Positions 1 to 6,650 are shown, counted from the first letter of the stretch. The stretch: 7,838 nt of DNA from Methanocorpusculum sp. (GCA_029987025.1 DALTWQ010000061.1:1-7838); one strand, 5' to 3'. A program made the numbers and translations. Notes: generated from the letters alone by a model not told the origin.

Positions 1-55
1 ACCCCTGACCTCCAGCATGTAAGGCTGGCGTCATAACCACCTAGACCACGAGACC
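1..55 (-). tRNA. tRNA-Val (UAC), 3' end beyond the window edge
   Basis: Read on the minus strand, the segment opens with the acceptor strand GGTCTCG (55-49), followed by a D-arm. The anticodon stem-loop is CCAGC-CTTACAT-GCTGG, with five paired bases and anticodon TAC at 21-19, which reads the valine codon GUA. A variable loop AGGTC and the first T-stem bases AGGGGT follow before the sequence runs out. The rest of the T-arm and the 3' acceptor strand lie outside the window, so integrity cannot be fully checked. No promoter is visible in the few bases just upstream (56-74), which belong to a decayed second copy; the nearest TATA-like box lies beyond that copy. The gene probably depends on read-through of the decayed copy followed by RNase P cutting (inference). 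Confidence 0.88.
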
Positions 56-74
56 TTTTTTACCAATGGAACTT

Positions 75-175
75 TGACCTCCGGCATGTAAGGGCGATAC
101 AGCGAAGCTGTGTCGCGGAGCAAGACGCAAAGCGGCTTGCGACCCTGGCGTCATAACCACCTAGACCACGAGACC
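75..175 (-). pseudogene. decayed tRNA-Val copy interrupted by a 51-bp insertion
   Basis: Positions 145-175 match 25-55 over 31 identical bases, covering the 5' acceptor strand, D-arm and start of the anticodon stem. Positions 75-93 match 6-24 with one change (83 versus 14), covering the anticodon loop with TAC at 90-88, the 3' anticodon stem and the variable loop. Between them lie 51 extra bases (94-144), falling between anticodon-stem nucleotides 30 and 31. Beyond the variable loop the copy decays: only a GTTC resembling the T-loop remains, the T-stem halves do not pair, and there is no CGAGACC to close the acceptor stem. Even without the insertion the anticodon stem would have an A-C mismatch. 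I read this as a broken tandem duplicate of the neighbouring tRNA-Val. A functional intron-containing gene is unlikely because the 3' half is missing. Confidence 0.8.
94..144. repeat. 51-bp two-hairpin palindromic insertion
   Basis: Comparison with the adjacent tRNA-Val defines the boundaries exactly, since removing 94-144 restores the tRNA sequence at the join. The insert is two compact hairpins. The first (94-116) has a 10-pair stem GCGATACAGC/GCTGTGTCGC, with one T-G wobble and a GAA loop. The second (120-140) has GCAAG/CTTGC, one A-G mismatch, CGC/GCG and an AAA loop. No target-site duplication is visible and there is no coding capacity. This resembles short palindromic elements dispersed by transposases acting in trans or by recombination, but no second copy occurs in this window, so calling it a dispersed repeat is inference. 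Confidence 0.6.
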
Positions 176-223
176 ATTTAGGAACACACACAACGAATCA
201 TAGCGATTCATCGATTCAAAGTT

Positions 224-231
224 CTATATAT
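224..231 (-). promoter_or_regulatory. TATA-like box upstream of the tRNA-Val locus
   Basis: On the minus strand the box reads ATATATAG, the clearest archaeal TATA-type sequence between the tRNA locus and the preceding gene. Its centre lies about 52 bases upstream of the decayed tRNA's 5' end (175), which would place the start of transcription near 202 and give a leader of about 26 bases. It would then drive both the decayed and the edge tRNA-Val copies. A small inverted repeat (GAATC/GATTC, 195-209) lies at the predicted start site. This call rests on motif shape and spacing only. Confidence 0.4.
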
Positions 232-255
232 CATTGACATTACAACATATTAACC

Positions 256-819
256 CTATGGATATAATCTCCCGTAATCAGTCCATGAACCATACATAAC
301 ACCCTTTCTCGTTTTCGCAATAAAATTCCGAATCATCCGTTCATACACATCAGGTTTCTTACATTCCCGCTGAATACTGTTCAGACGGACACGCTGATAC
401 AGCGGCGGAAACGACTCGAAATTCTGTTTCAGAAGAGTGTCACTCTCAAGAATCCGCAAGATATCTTCAGATACAACAAACAAAGCATCCATATCCGGAA
501 GAACAGCACGGCCTGCATCAGTCATAAGACCGAGACGCTCCAGACGTCTGCAGCGTTCCTTATTCAGCTCAGACCAGTAACTACCCTTCCTCCGCGGAGA
601 AAAACGCTGTGCAGTCATACCCGGAACAGATTCAAGTTTGTACTTCACACTGTCAACCCATCCGAAACAAAGCGCTTCCTCGACTGCATCGAGATAATAC
701 AGCCCGTCAGACTTCGGTTCACCGGATTTCAACGCAAGCCAGCACTCAGATGCATCAGCATGGTGAAGAGACAGCCACTCACGAAACTCAAATCGGGAAG
801 TAATTGGGAGAACATCCAT
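256..819 (-). CDS. YdeI/OmpD-associated (OmdA-like) family protein
   Basis: This 187-residue protein has the hallmark segments of the YdeI/OmdA family: EALCFGWVDS at 48-57 and QRFSPRRKGSYWSELNK at 71-87, followed by RLxxxGLMTxAG at 93-103. Members are small soluble proteins sometimes labelled bacteriocin-protection proteins in bacteria; the biochemical role is not established and in a methanogen is unknown. No signal peptide or membrane segment is visible. The C-terminal basic stretch (about 160-173) fits the family, and the length is usual. The ATG at 819 has no Shine-Dalgarno sequence. An AT-rich TATA-like tract about 20 bases upstream suggests a leaderless transcript. The gene is the last protein gene before the tRNA-Val locus and is separated from mch by 65 bases, so it is probably its own unit. 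Family assignment is firm; function is not. Confidence 0.88.
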   Translation of the reverse strand: MDVLPITSRFEFREWLSLHHADASECWLALKSGEPKSDGLYYLDAVEEALCFGWVDSVKYKLESVPGMTAQRFSPRRKGSYWSELNKERCRRLERLGLMTDAGRAVLPDMDALFVVSEDILRILESDTLLKQNFESFPPLYQRVRLNSIQRECKKPDVYERMIRNFIAKTRKGVMYGSWTDYGRLYP

Positions 820-830
820 AAAACAGCATC

Positions 831-846
831 AAAATAAAAAATAAAG
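831..846 (-). promoter_or_regulatory. TATA-like promoter element for the YdeI-like gene
   Basis: The minus strand reads CTTTATTTTTTATTTT here. Its upstream half lies about 20 to 27 bases before the ATG at 819, the distance expected for a leaderless archaeal transcript. The same tract probably serves as the mch terminator, so one AT-rich element would do both jobs. Confidence 0.4.
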
Positions 847-864
847 AAGGAAACGGTAAAAACC
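831..864 (-). terminator. T-rich terminator of mch
   Basis: Starting 20 bases after the mch stop, the minus strand carries a T5 run flanked by GG and ACC (864-855), then a longer T-rich tract (846-831). Archaeal termination typically relies on oligo-T in the non-template strand without a strong hairpin, which fits here. Efficiency cannot be judged from sequence. Confidence 0.45.
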
Positions 865-884
865 ATCCCCTTAATTCAGCAGAC

Positions 885-1829
885 TTATGCAAGTCCGAAG
901 GACTTCAGAGTAACATCTGCATCGACTTTACCGACATGGTAGACCTTGCCGGAAGACACTTCGTTGATGACAACCTCTGCCGGAGAGAAGAGGGACTTGT
1001 CAATCTTGAAGAAGTCGTAACCAGCAGCCTTGAAGATATCATTGAACGGCTGACCGTATCCCTGGGATGCGCAGCTCGGAATCTTTTCAAGGTAGTCAAC
1101 AATTTCCGGAGCCTTGACAGTCAGGTTAATCTGACCGTGGTAGATGGTTGCATCATTAGTGACACCCATTGCAAGCTTTGCACCTCTTACCGGCGGAACC
1201 GGTGCACAGCCGGATGCTGCGATAATCTTTCTGGTGTCGAATCCAAGCTCATTTAACTTGTAGACAGCAGTCTCAACACAGCGGCCTGCAACCTGGATAG
1301 AACCGACAATAGAGGAAGTCGGTGCAACAAGAGCACAGACATTTGCAACATCAACACCGCACTTCTCTGCAATCATTTCCATAACAGATGCGGACGGCAT
1401 CTTGTCTGCTTCAAGGCAGATAACAGTTGCTTCGCTCTCATCCTTGTAGCCAATGACATCATACGTGTGCTTCGGCTGAAGAGAAAGTGCGCGGGCAGGG
1501 CCGGATCCCATTGCAAAGAAACCATCGTGCTTGACACTCCATCCTGCCTTCTGGGAACCGAGACAGGAAATTGCCGGGAAGTCAGTGCTGATGTCGACGA
1601 AAGTCATCGGGATGTTCTTGACCATTCCCTGACGGAATGCGACCTCACCGAGACCGCCCATACAGATACGGGTGAAATAGTCACCTGCACCGAAGCCTCC
1701 GGGTACATTAACACCGCAGTCAACGACACGTGCACCGTTGTCAAGTTCATGATAGCTGACGTTCAGTAAATCTGCGAACTCGACGAGTTCTTCGAAAAGT
1801 TCTAAACCTAATTCGTTTACACTTACCAC
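885..1829 (-). CDS. mch: methenyltetrahydromethanopterin cyclohydrolase
   Basis: This cytoplasmic enzyme (EC 3.5.4.27) interconverts N5-formyl- and N5,N10-methenyl-tetrahydromethanopterin, an early step of CO2 reduction to methane. The 314 residues are the usual family length and align by eye from the first to the last residue. Family segments include HELDNGARVVDCGVNVPGG (27-45), FTRICMGGLG (52-61), the glycine-rich FAMGSGPARAL (105-115) and the AGRCVETAVYKLNELGFD region (181-198). That last region carries the Arg183/Glu186 pair reported as catalytic in the Archaeoglobus enzyme. A proline-rich GCAPVPPVRGAKLAMGVTND segment (207-226) follows. I chose the GTG at 1829 because a strong Shine-Dalgarno sequence lies six bases upstream and no ATG fits. 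The gene follows orc by 60 bases but is probably transcribed mainly from its own promoter, since Mch is needed in large amounts (inference). Confidence 0.98.
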   Translation of the reverse strand: MVSVNELGLELFEELVEFADLLNVSYHELDNGARVVDCGVNVPGGFGAGDYFTRICMGGLGEVAFRQGMVKNIPMTFVDISTDFPAISCLGSQKAGWSVKHDGFFAMGSGPARALSLQPKHTYDVIGYKDESEATVICLEADKMPSASVMEMIAEKCGVDVANVCALVAPTSSIVGSIQVAGRCVETAVYKLNELGFDTRKIIAASGCAPVPPVRGAKLAMGVTNDATIYHGQINLTVKAPEIVDYLEKIPSCASQGYGQPFNDIFKAAGYDFFKIDKSLFSPAEVVINEVSSGKVYHVGKVDADVTLKSFGLA

Positions 1830-1835
1830 AATAAT

Positions 1836-1843
1836 CCCCTCCT
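1836..1843 (-). promoter_or_regulatory. strong Shine-Dalgarno site of mch
   Basis: The minus strand reads AGGAGGGG, six bases before a GTG start. It is the only strong ribosome binding site at a protein start in this window; the other genes look leaderless or coupled. It fixes the mch start codon and fits high expression. Confidence 0.85.
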
Positions 1844-1884
1844 AAAGGATATGTAATTAGGTATTTGACCGGAGAATAGATAAG

Positions 1885-1894
1885 AGTTATTATT
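1885..1894 (-). promoter_or_regulatory. possible mch TATA box overlapping the orc stop codon
   Basis: The minus strand reads AATAATAACT across the orc stop codon (1892-1890). A start site about 25 bases downstream (near 1864) would give a 5' leader of about 35 bases containing the Shine-Dalgarno site. Other AT-rich hexamers in the 60-base gap could serve instead, so this is tentative. Confidence 0.3.
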
Positions 1895-3041
1895 GATTGG
1901 AGGAAAGAACTTCAGCAGACTCAATCACTTTCAGAAATTCCGCTTTCTCGCCGTGAAGATTGACATACCTGCGGCGTCCCGATCCTGAATTTGCATATTC
2001 AAGATCAATTAAGCCGAGCATATCCAGATGATTTAAGATTTCGGCAGTACGCGTCTTTTTAGGCCCTCCTTCCGGAAGAGCATCAAGGACCTCTTTCGCA
2101 GTCGGAGATGCAGTCTCGGTAAAGAGCTGCACAGCAGTCTTTAAGACCAGAAGCTCTTCGGAGGAAAGGGATTTGATTACATCCAGTTTGTGCATATCAA
2201 TAATCGATGAAACCGCCTTTGAAATATCCTCTTCAGAAACACAGCGCCGTGCATCGCGTTCTGCTGAAAGAACCGAACGCCTGATTAAATCAAGACCCAT
2301 ACGGACATCGCCGTACCTCATACAGGCACCGACAATCACATCAAGATATTCCGGCGGCAGGACATTCGGATAGAGACCTGCTTTTACCCGGTCGTTTAAG
2401 ATACCTGCAACCTCACGCGCAGTATACGGAGGATACGGGATAACCTCCGGATGGAAGGTGGAACGTGTCCGTACATCAAGACTGTCCATTAAATCAATAC
2501 GCGGGTCGCTGATGATAACAATAAGACTGAGATTAATATCCGGAAACACCTCATGAATCCGCAGGAGCGGATAAAGAACATTGGTAAACTCCTTCTGATA
2601 GATGAGATAGTTTGCATCATCCAGACAGATAAGCGGCTGAACCTTTGTCGCCTGCAGATAATTTGCCAGAAGGTCAAGAACCTGTTTGTTTGAGGTCCCT
2701 GACGTCGGAGGAGCCTGTTTGGTAATCGATGTGTAGATACGGGTAAAGACCGCATACTCTGTTGAATCAATCTTACAGTTCACATGAACCGGAACAACAC
2801 GTTCTGTGGTCTCTTTCAAAAGCTCGAATATTTTCTTAACGGATGTTGTTTTACCTGTCGAAGGCGGACCGCGGCATACTGTATCCAGAATTTTTCCGCC
2901 GCGGAGCCCTGGTTTAACAGCAAACGCGAGAGCCTCGGTCTGCTCATCACGGTAGTCAAACTGCTCCGGAACGTAACTTAACTCAAATACATCCGGATCG
3001 CGGAACAGTGTTTCTTCCCAGGAGAGCAGATTCTTTCTCAT
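1890..3041 (-). CDS. cdc6: Orc1/Cdc6-family AAA+ replication initiator
   Basis: Archaeal Orc1/Cdc6 proteins bind replication origins and help load the MCM helicase. This 383-residue protein has an N-terminal LFRDPDVFELSYVPEQF stretch (12-28) as in archaeal Orc1. Walker A is GPPSTGKT (58-65), the Walker B-like strand is LICLDDA (137-143), a sensor-1 strand ends ISDP (177-180), and the sensor-2 segment is GDVRMGLDLIRR (244-255). A winged-helix domain follows (about 290-375) with HLDMLGLIDLEY as its recognition region. Walker B has Asp-Asp where the usual form is Asp-Glu, which marks it as a divergent paralogue. The start ATG lies one base after the stop of the zinc-ribbon gene, with no Shine-Dalgarno sequence, so translation is probably coupled. 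I see no origin-type repeats nearby. It could be a secondary Orc copy rather than the main initiator; the fold assignment is firm. Confidence 0.93.
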   Translation of the reverse strand: MRKNLLSWEETLFRDPDVFELSYVPEQFDYRDEQTEALAFAVKPGLRGGKILDTVCRGPPSTGKTTSVKKIFELLKETTERVVPVHVNCKIDSTEYAVFTRIYTSITKQAPPTSGTSNKQVLDLLANYLQATKVQPLICLDDANYLIYQKEFTNVLYPLLRIHEVFPDINLSLIVIISDPRIDLMDSLDVRTRSTFHPEVIPYPPYTAREVAGILNDRVKAGLYPNVLPPEYLDVIVGACMRYGDVRMGLDLIRRSVLSAERDARRCVSEEDISKAVSSIIDMHKLDVIKSLSSEELLVLKTAVQLFTETASPTAKEVLDALPEGGPKKTRTAEILNHLDMLGLIDLEYANSGSGRRRYVNLHGEKAEFLKVIESAEVLSSNQ

Positions 3042-3042
3042 A

Positions 3043-3558
3043 TTATTTCATACAGTTTTTACAGAGAATTTTGTTGTTGAAAAGCATTGAAACATCGCGC
3101 TGCACTTTGTTTACAGGCGCACCGCACCTGCTGCAGACAAACTCCTGCGTGTTTTCCTCGTCAACGACCGGAGCCGGCGGAAGAGATGATTCTGCAGGGG
3201 CATTCGCCGGTGCTTTTTCCGCAGAAACAGCAGGAGTCTCTGCAGGTGTTTCCGGAATAACAGGTCCGGATGGTTCAGACTCAGACTCTGTTTCTTCAGA
3301 AGAAAGCGCGTATTCATCCGGCCCGGCGGAAGCAGAAGCATCAGCACTGTCTTCTAATATATGCTCCTTGTATTTTTCGATAGCTGTACGGGCAGCTGCA
3401 TTATTATTTCCGTACCCGTCAAGTATTGATGCCAGATAATGACGGAGTTCGTCCGCATCCTCTTTTGTCTCTGCCGCATCACAGACCTCAAGGCGCAGAT
3501 TCTCATAATTCCCGAGATTAATGGTGACGCTGACTGTTACTGTTCTCTTATCCGTCAT
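3043..3558 (-). CDS. uncharacterised protein with C-terminal zinc ribbon, coupled to orc
   Basis: I cannot assign a function to this 171-residue protein. Three parts are visible. The N-terminal domain (1-70) is predicted alpha/beta: a strand-rich TVTVSVTINLGNYENLRLEV followed by helices with charged residues. A low-complexity linker (about 72-137) is dominated by Ala, Ser, Glu and Pro and is probably disordered and acidic. The C-terminal zinc ribbon has Cys142 and Cys145 (CSRC) paired with Cys166 and Cys169 (CKNC), ending at a terminal lysine. The architecture suggests a protein- or nucleic-acid-binding adaptor. Its stop codon lies one base before the orc ATG, so the two proteins are probably made together and may act together (inference). 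It follows copA by 54 bases with no convincing TATA box at the right distance, so transcription may continue from upstream. Codon use and base content resemble those of the neighbours. Confidence 0.85.
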   Translation of the reverse strand: MTDKRTVTVSVTINLGNYENLRLEVCDAAETKEDADELRHYLASILDGYGNNNAAARTAIEKYKEHILEDSADASASAGPDEYALSSEETESESEPSGPVIPETPAETPAVSAEKAPANAPAESSLPPAPVVDEENTQEFVCSRCGAPVNKVQRDVSMLFNNKILCKNCMK

Positions 3559-3571
3559 TTGTATATTATGA

Positions 3572-3586
3572 ATTTGAATTACAAAT
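3572..3586. repeat. short inverted repeat upstream of the zinc-ribbon/orc pair
   Basis: ATTTG-AATTA-CAAAT is a 15-base dyad centred about 20 bases before the ATG at 3558. An 8-base direct repeat, GGTTAAAG, lies just beyond it at 3587-3594 and 3611-3618 (24-base period). Either could be a regulator site, but short AT-rich dyads arise often by chance. Confidence 0.3.
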
Positions 3587-3612
3587 GGTTAAAGATTCCC
3601 GCGAAAGAACGG

Positions 3613-6045
3613 TTAAAGTACCTTAATCCCGGTCACTTCAAAGTCTGCTGCGGTTACTGCATCCTTCAGAACTGTATCGGAAACATCTTTTGAAAGAGTC
3701 ACCAGAGCAGTTTTCTCCTCAAGTGAAACTGAAACATCAGACACGCCGTCAACTCCTTTAAGTGCATTAGTTACTGCGGCCTGACAGTGTTTGCACATCA
3801 TTCCTTCAACATGAATTAGTTTCTTCATGGATATATCATATGTCGCCAAAGAATTATCAATATCATCCATCAGACCATCAGAATGCCCCTTAAACCGCGT
3901 AAGCCGGAGCGCATTAAGAACTACACAGACAGAGGAACTGCTCATGCACAACGCAGCAATACCCGGAGACAAGAGAATGCCGAACGGCACAAACAACACT
4001 CCCGCTGCAACAGGAATTCCTATGGTATTGTAGATAAACGCCCAGAAAAGATTCTGCTTAATAATACGAAGGGCAGTTCTGCTGAGCGAAACTGCATCAA
4101 AAGCAGACTCAGGATTACTGGTCATCAGAACAATGTCTGCCGATTCAATAGCAATATCAGTGCCCGCACCCACAGCAATCCCCACATCAGCAGCAGCAAG
4201 CGACGGCGCATCATTTATACCGTCACCGGTCATAATGACACGGTAACCTTCACTTTGCAGACGGCGAATCTCGGCCTCCTTTTCAGCAGGAAGAAGCTCT
4301 GCAGAGAACGAATCAACACCTGCCTCGTCAGCAATATGCTTCGCAGATGCATGCGTATCGCCGGTAAGCATAGAAATGTGAAGACCGAGATTTTTCAGAC
4401 GGGACACGGCAGACGGAGCAGATTTGCGGAGCACATCAGATACGGTAATGACACCAAGCGCATAGCCATCTTCTGCGAAATAAAGAACCGAACCGTATCC
4501 TGACGACACATCCGGGAATGAGCCGGAAACTCCTGATTCACGCATGAACCTGAGACTGCCTGCAAGATATTTCCTGCCGCCGGCAGATGCTGAGATGCCG
4601 GAGCCCGGAATGGTGAGAAAATCAGACACCTCAAATTTTGGAACACTGTGTTCGTCAGCATAGGCCGATACTGCTTTTGCAAGGGGGTGAGAGGAAAGTG
4701 CTTCAACAGAAGCCGCGGCGGAAAGAAACGGTGAAAGGTCAACTCCTTCTGCCGGAAGAACCTGTTCAACCACGGGAACACCTTTCGTGAGCGTACCTGT
4801 TTTATCAAAGACAATAACATCAGCGCGTCCGGCAGTCTCAAGCGCAGCGGCTGATTTGATAAGAATGCCAAGCGATGCAGCTTTTCCGGTCGCGGCCATA
4901 ACAGCAACAGGTGTTGCAAGACCTAAGGCGCAGGGACAGGAGATAACCAGTACTGATATGGCTGCAGATAACGCAAAGGAGATTTCCGCGCCGAGACAAA
5001 GCCAGATGATGCAGACAACGACAGCGATGGAAATTACTGCAGGTACAAAGATACCGCTGATTTTATCTGCAAGGCGCGAGATTGGCGCTTTTGATGCTGA
5101 CGCCTCGCGAACCAGTTCAATAATCTGCGCTAACGATGTATCATCTCCGACCTTTTCAGCCGTAAATAAAATACTGCCGTAAAGACATATGGTGCCCGCC
5201 TGAACCGTATCTCCTGCATGTTTTGAGACAGGAATGCTTTCGCCCGTAAGAGCAGAGACATCCACAGATGATGAGCCGGAGATAACAAGACCGTCAACCG
5301 GAATACGTGAGCCGGATTTCACTACAACAGTATCACCGACAGATACTGCAGAGACAGGAACAGTCACCTCTTCACCCTCGCGCAGAACTGTTGCAGTCTT
5401 CGGACTGAGATCAAGAAGGCAGGATACTGCTTCAGTTGTTTTTCCTTTCGAACGCGATTCCAGATACTTTCCGACGGTAACAAGAGTCAGAATCATGCCT
5501 GCCGATTCATAGTAAAGCGGATGAAGAACGGAAGAGGTGACTGCAATTTCAACCGTAACAATACTGCTGTAAATCAGCGCGGCGGATGCTCCGACTGACA
5601 CCAGCGAATCCATGTTGGGATGTCCGCGGAAAAATGCCGGAATACCTTGTAGAAAATATTTCCGGTTCAGATACACAATAACGGCTGTAAGAATCAGCTC
5701 GACTGCTGCAGCAAGAAGCGGAATCTCCGGGAAAAAGAATCCCCCCATCGAAAGAAGAGAGACCGCAAGCAGCGGAATGAAAAATACAATGGATAAAATG
5801 AGCCGGCGCTTCATTGAAACATACTCAGGCTCAACAGCTTTTCTGCCGGAAACTGCAGTATAGCCGGCGTCTTTTACTGCATCGATAATTATTTCGTCAG
5901 AGACTGAATCTGTCTCGACTTCTAAAGAATTAGATAAAAGATTTACAGATGCAGAAGAGACTCCTGCAATCTTTTTTACCGCACGCTCCACATTTAAGGC
6001 ACAGGCCTGACAGGACATGCCGTAAACTGTGTAGCTTTTTTTCAT
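3613..6045 (-). CDS. copA: Cu(I)-exporting P1B-type ATPase with HMA domains at both ends
   Basis: This 810-residue membrane pump couples ATP hydrolysis to Cu(I) (or Ag(I)) export. The N-terminal HMA domain has GMSCQAC with Cys12/Cys15. Two membrane pairs follow (about 80-127 and 145-194), then the actuator with TGES (267-270), another pair (about 331-380) holding CPC (370-372), and the phosphorylation site DKTGT (414-418). The nucleotide domain has HP (453-454) and TGD (561-563), then GDGINDAP (607-614). The last pair carries Tyr672-Asn673 and a Met-Ser-rich MSSSS (701-705). CPC plus YN plus MxxSS marks the Cu(I) subgroup P1B-1. After a linker (about 717-739), residues 740-810 form a second HMA domain with Cys751/Cys754 that resembles a complete CopZ chaperone. 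The ATG overlaps the sua5 stop by one base (TGATG), implying coupling. No copper-sensor gene is visible here. Confidence 0.97.
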   Translation of the reverse strand: MKKSYTVYGMSCQACALNVERAVKKIAGVSSASVNLLSNSLEVETDSVSDEIIIDAVKDAGYTAVSGRKAVEPEYVSMKRRLILSIVFFIPLLAVSLLSMGGFFFPEIPLLAAAVELILTAVIVYLNRKYFLQGIPAFFRGHPNMDSLVSVGASAALIYSSIVTVEIAVTSSVLHPLYYESAGMILTLVTVGKYLESRSKGKTTEAVSCLLDLSPKTATVLREGEEVTVPVSAVSVGDTVVVKSGSRIPVDGLVISGSSSVDVSALTGESIPVSKHAGDTVQAGTICLYGSILFTAEKVGDDTSLAQIIELVREASASKAPISRLADKISGIFVPAVISIAVVVCIIWLCLGAEISFALSAAISVLVISCPCALGLATPVAVMAATGKAASLGILIKSAAALETAGRADVIVFDKTGTLTKGVPVVEQVLPAEGVDLSPFLSAAASVEALSSHPLAKAVSAYADEHSVPKFEVSDFLTIPGSGISASAGGRKYLAGSLRFMRESGVSGSFPDVSSGYGSVLYFAEDGYALGVITVSDVLRKSAPSAVSRLKNLGLHISMLTGDTHASAKHIADEAGVDSFSAELLPAEKEAEIRRLQSEGYRVIMTGDGINDAPSLAAADVGIAVGAGTDIAIESADIVLMTSNPESAFDAVSLSRTALRIIKQNLFWAFIYNTIGIPVAAGVLFVPFGILLSPGIAALCMSSSSVCVVLNALRLTRFKGHSDGLMDDIDNSLATYDISMKKLIHVEGMMCKHCQAAVTNALKGVDGVSDVSVSLEEKTALVTLSKDVSDTVLKDAVTAADFEVTGIKVL

Positions 6046-6650
6046 CAGACGTGCTCTTTTAAGAACCCGGCAACCTCATCAAGCATGGCGCCGGGGCGGA
6101 CAATTTTACGCTCGGCAAGATTGACCACCGTACTGGGAGTTCCGGCAAGCGCGCCGCCGTCAATTAAATAATCGTGCGGAACGTTTACCATTTCAGCAGT
6201 AACCGGAGAAACCTCGCCTGCAAGATTTGCAGAGGTTGCAGTAATGGGACAGTCAAGAGCCTCAATCAGTTTCAGTGCAGTCTGGTGGTCAGGATAGCGG
6301 ATTCCTATCAATCCTGTACCGCCGGTTAATTCTGACGGGAGAACACCATTCGCACGGAGAATTACCGTAACCGGCCCGGGAAGGAACTTTTTAATGAACG
6401 CAGCAGAGATGTCATCAACATCAGCAATGCCGTAAATCATATCGATATCTGAAACAGCAACTGAAATCGGTTTTCCAAGCAGCCGTTTCTTTGCCTGATA
6501 GACATTCATGACCGCAGTCTCGGAAAGTGCATCAGCACCAAGGCCGTAGACTGTTTCAGTCGGATACACCACAAGCCCGTCACGGTTTAAAACAGAGACT
6601 GCTTTTTCAATCTGCTCATCTAAAGAGAGAACATTTTCAGGAGATGTCAT
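6045..6650 (-). CDS. tsaC: L-threonylcarbamoyladenylate synthase, short TsaC/YrdC type
   Basis: This enzyme makes threonylcarbamoyl-AMP from threonine, bicarbonate and ATP. That is the first step of the t6A modification at position 37 of tRNAs reading ANN codons. YrdC-domain marks are LVVYPTETVYGLGADA (26-41), QAKKRLLGKP (52-61), LPGPVTVIL (90-98), IGIRYPDH (115-122), the TSAN loop (139-142) and STVVNL (173-178). Lys/Arg at 55-60 and Ser140/Asn142 match the family's substrate-binding residues. At 201 residues it is YrdC-only and lacks the C-terminal domain of long archaeal Sua5 proteins. ATG 6650 is the only acceptable start before the domain and lies four bases past the tRNA-Gly 3' end. There is thus no room for a separate promoter or Shine-Dalgarno site, and the mRNA may be leaderless after tRNA 3' processing (inference). 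copA overlaps its stop codon. Confidence 0.95.
   Translation of the reverse strand: MTSPENVLSLDEQIEKAVSVLNRDGLVVYPTETVYGLGADALSETAVMNVYQAKKRLLGKPISVAVSDIDMIYGIADVDDISAAFIKKFLPGPVTVILRANGVLPSELTGGTGLIGIRYPDHQTALKLIEALDCPITATSANLAGEVSPVTAEMVNVPHDYLIDGGALAGTPSTVVNLAERKIVRPGAMLDEVAGFLKEHV

Noticed and set aside
75..175. Second tRNA-Val as a functional gene with a non-canonical intron at 30/31
   Set aside because: The AGGG/CCCT pairing at the junction puts the cut sites inside a helix, not in three-base bulges, and the T-stem and 3' acceptor strand are missing, so splicing would not yield a working tRNA.
1..175. Attachment-site duplication from an element integrated at tRNA-Val
   Set aside because: Integrases usually duplicate the 3' part of a tRNA. 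Here the 5' part and anticodon arm are duplicated, and no integrase gene is visible in the window.
3008..3439. Plus-strand open frame of 143 codons opposite the zinc-ribbon gene
   Set aside because: It is the mirror of the low-complexity linker, made of Ala/Gly/Ser repeats without recognisable motifs, and has no promoter support.
820..3612. Replication origin next to the Orc1/Cdc6 gene
   Set aside because: The gaps at 820-884, 1830-1889 and 3559-3612 are only 54 to 65 bases long. I see no repeated origin-recognition-box-like motifs or long AT-rich unwinding region in them.
3883..4503. Plus-strand open frame of 206 codons inside copA
   Set aside because: It lies entirely opposite a well-conserved copA sequence and shows no domain or composition typical of a real protein.
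4395..4919. Minus-strand out-of-frame open frame of 174 codons inside copA
   Set aside because: It overlaps the phosphorylation and nucleotide-binding domains of copA in another frame and is rich in Leu/Arg/Pro/Gln, as expected of a shadow.
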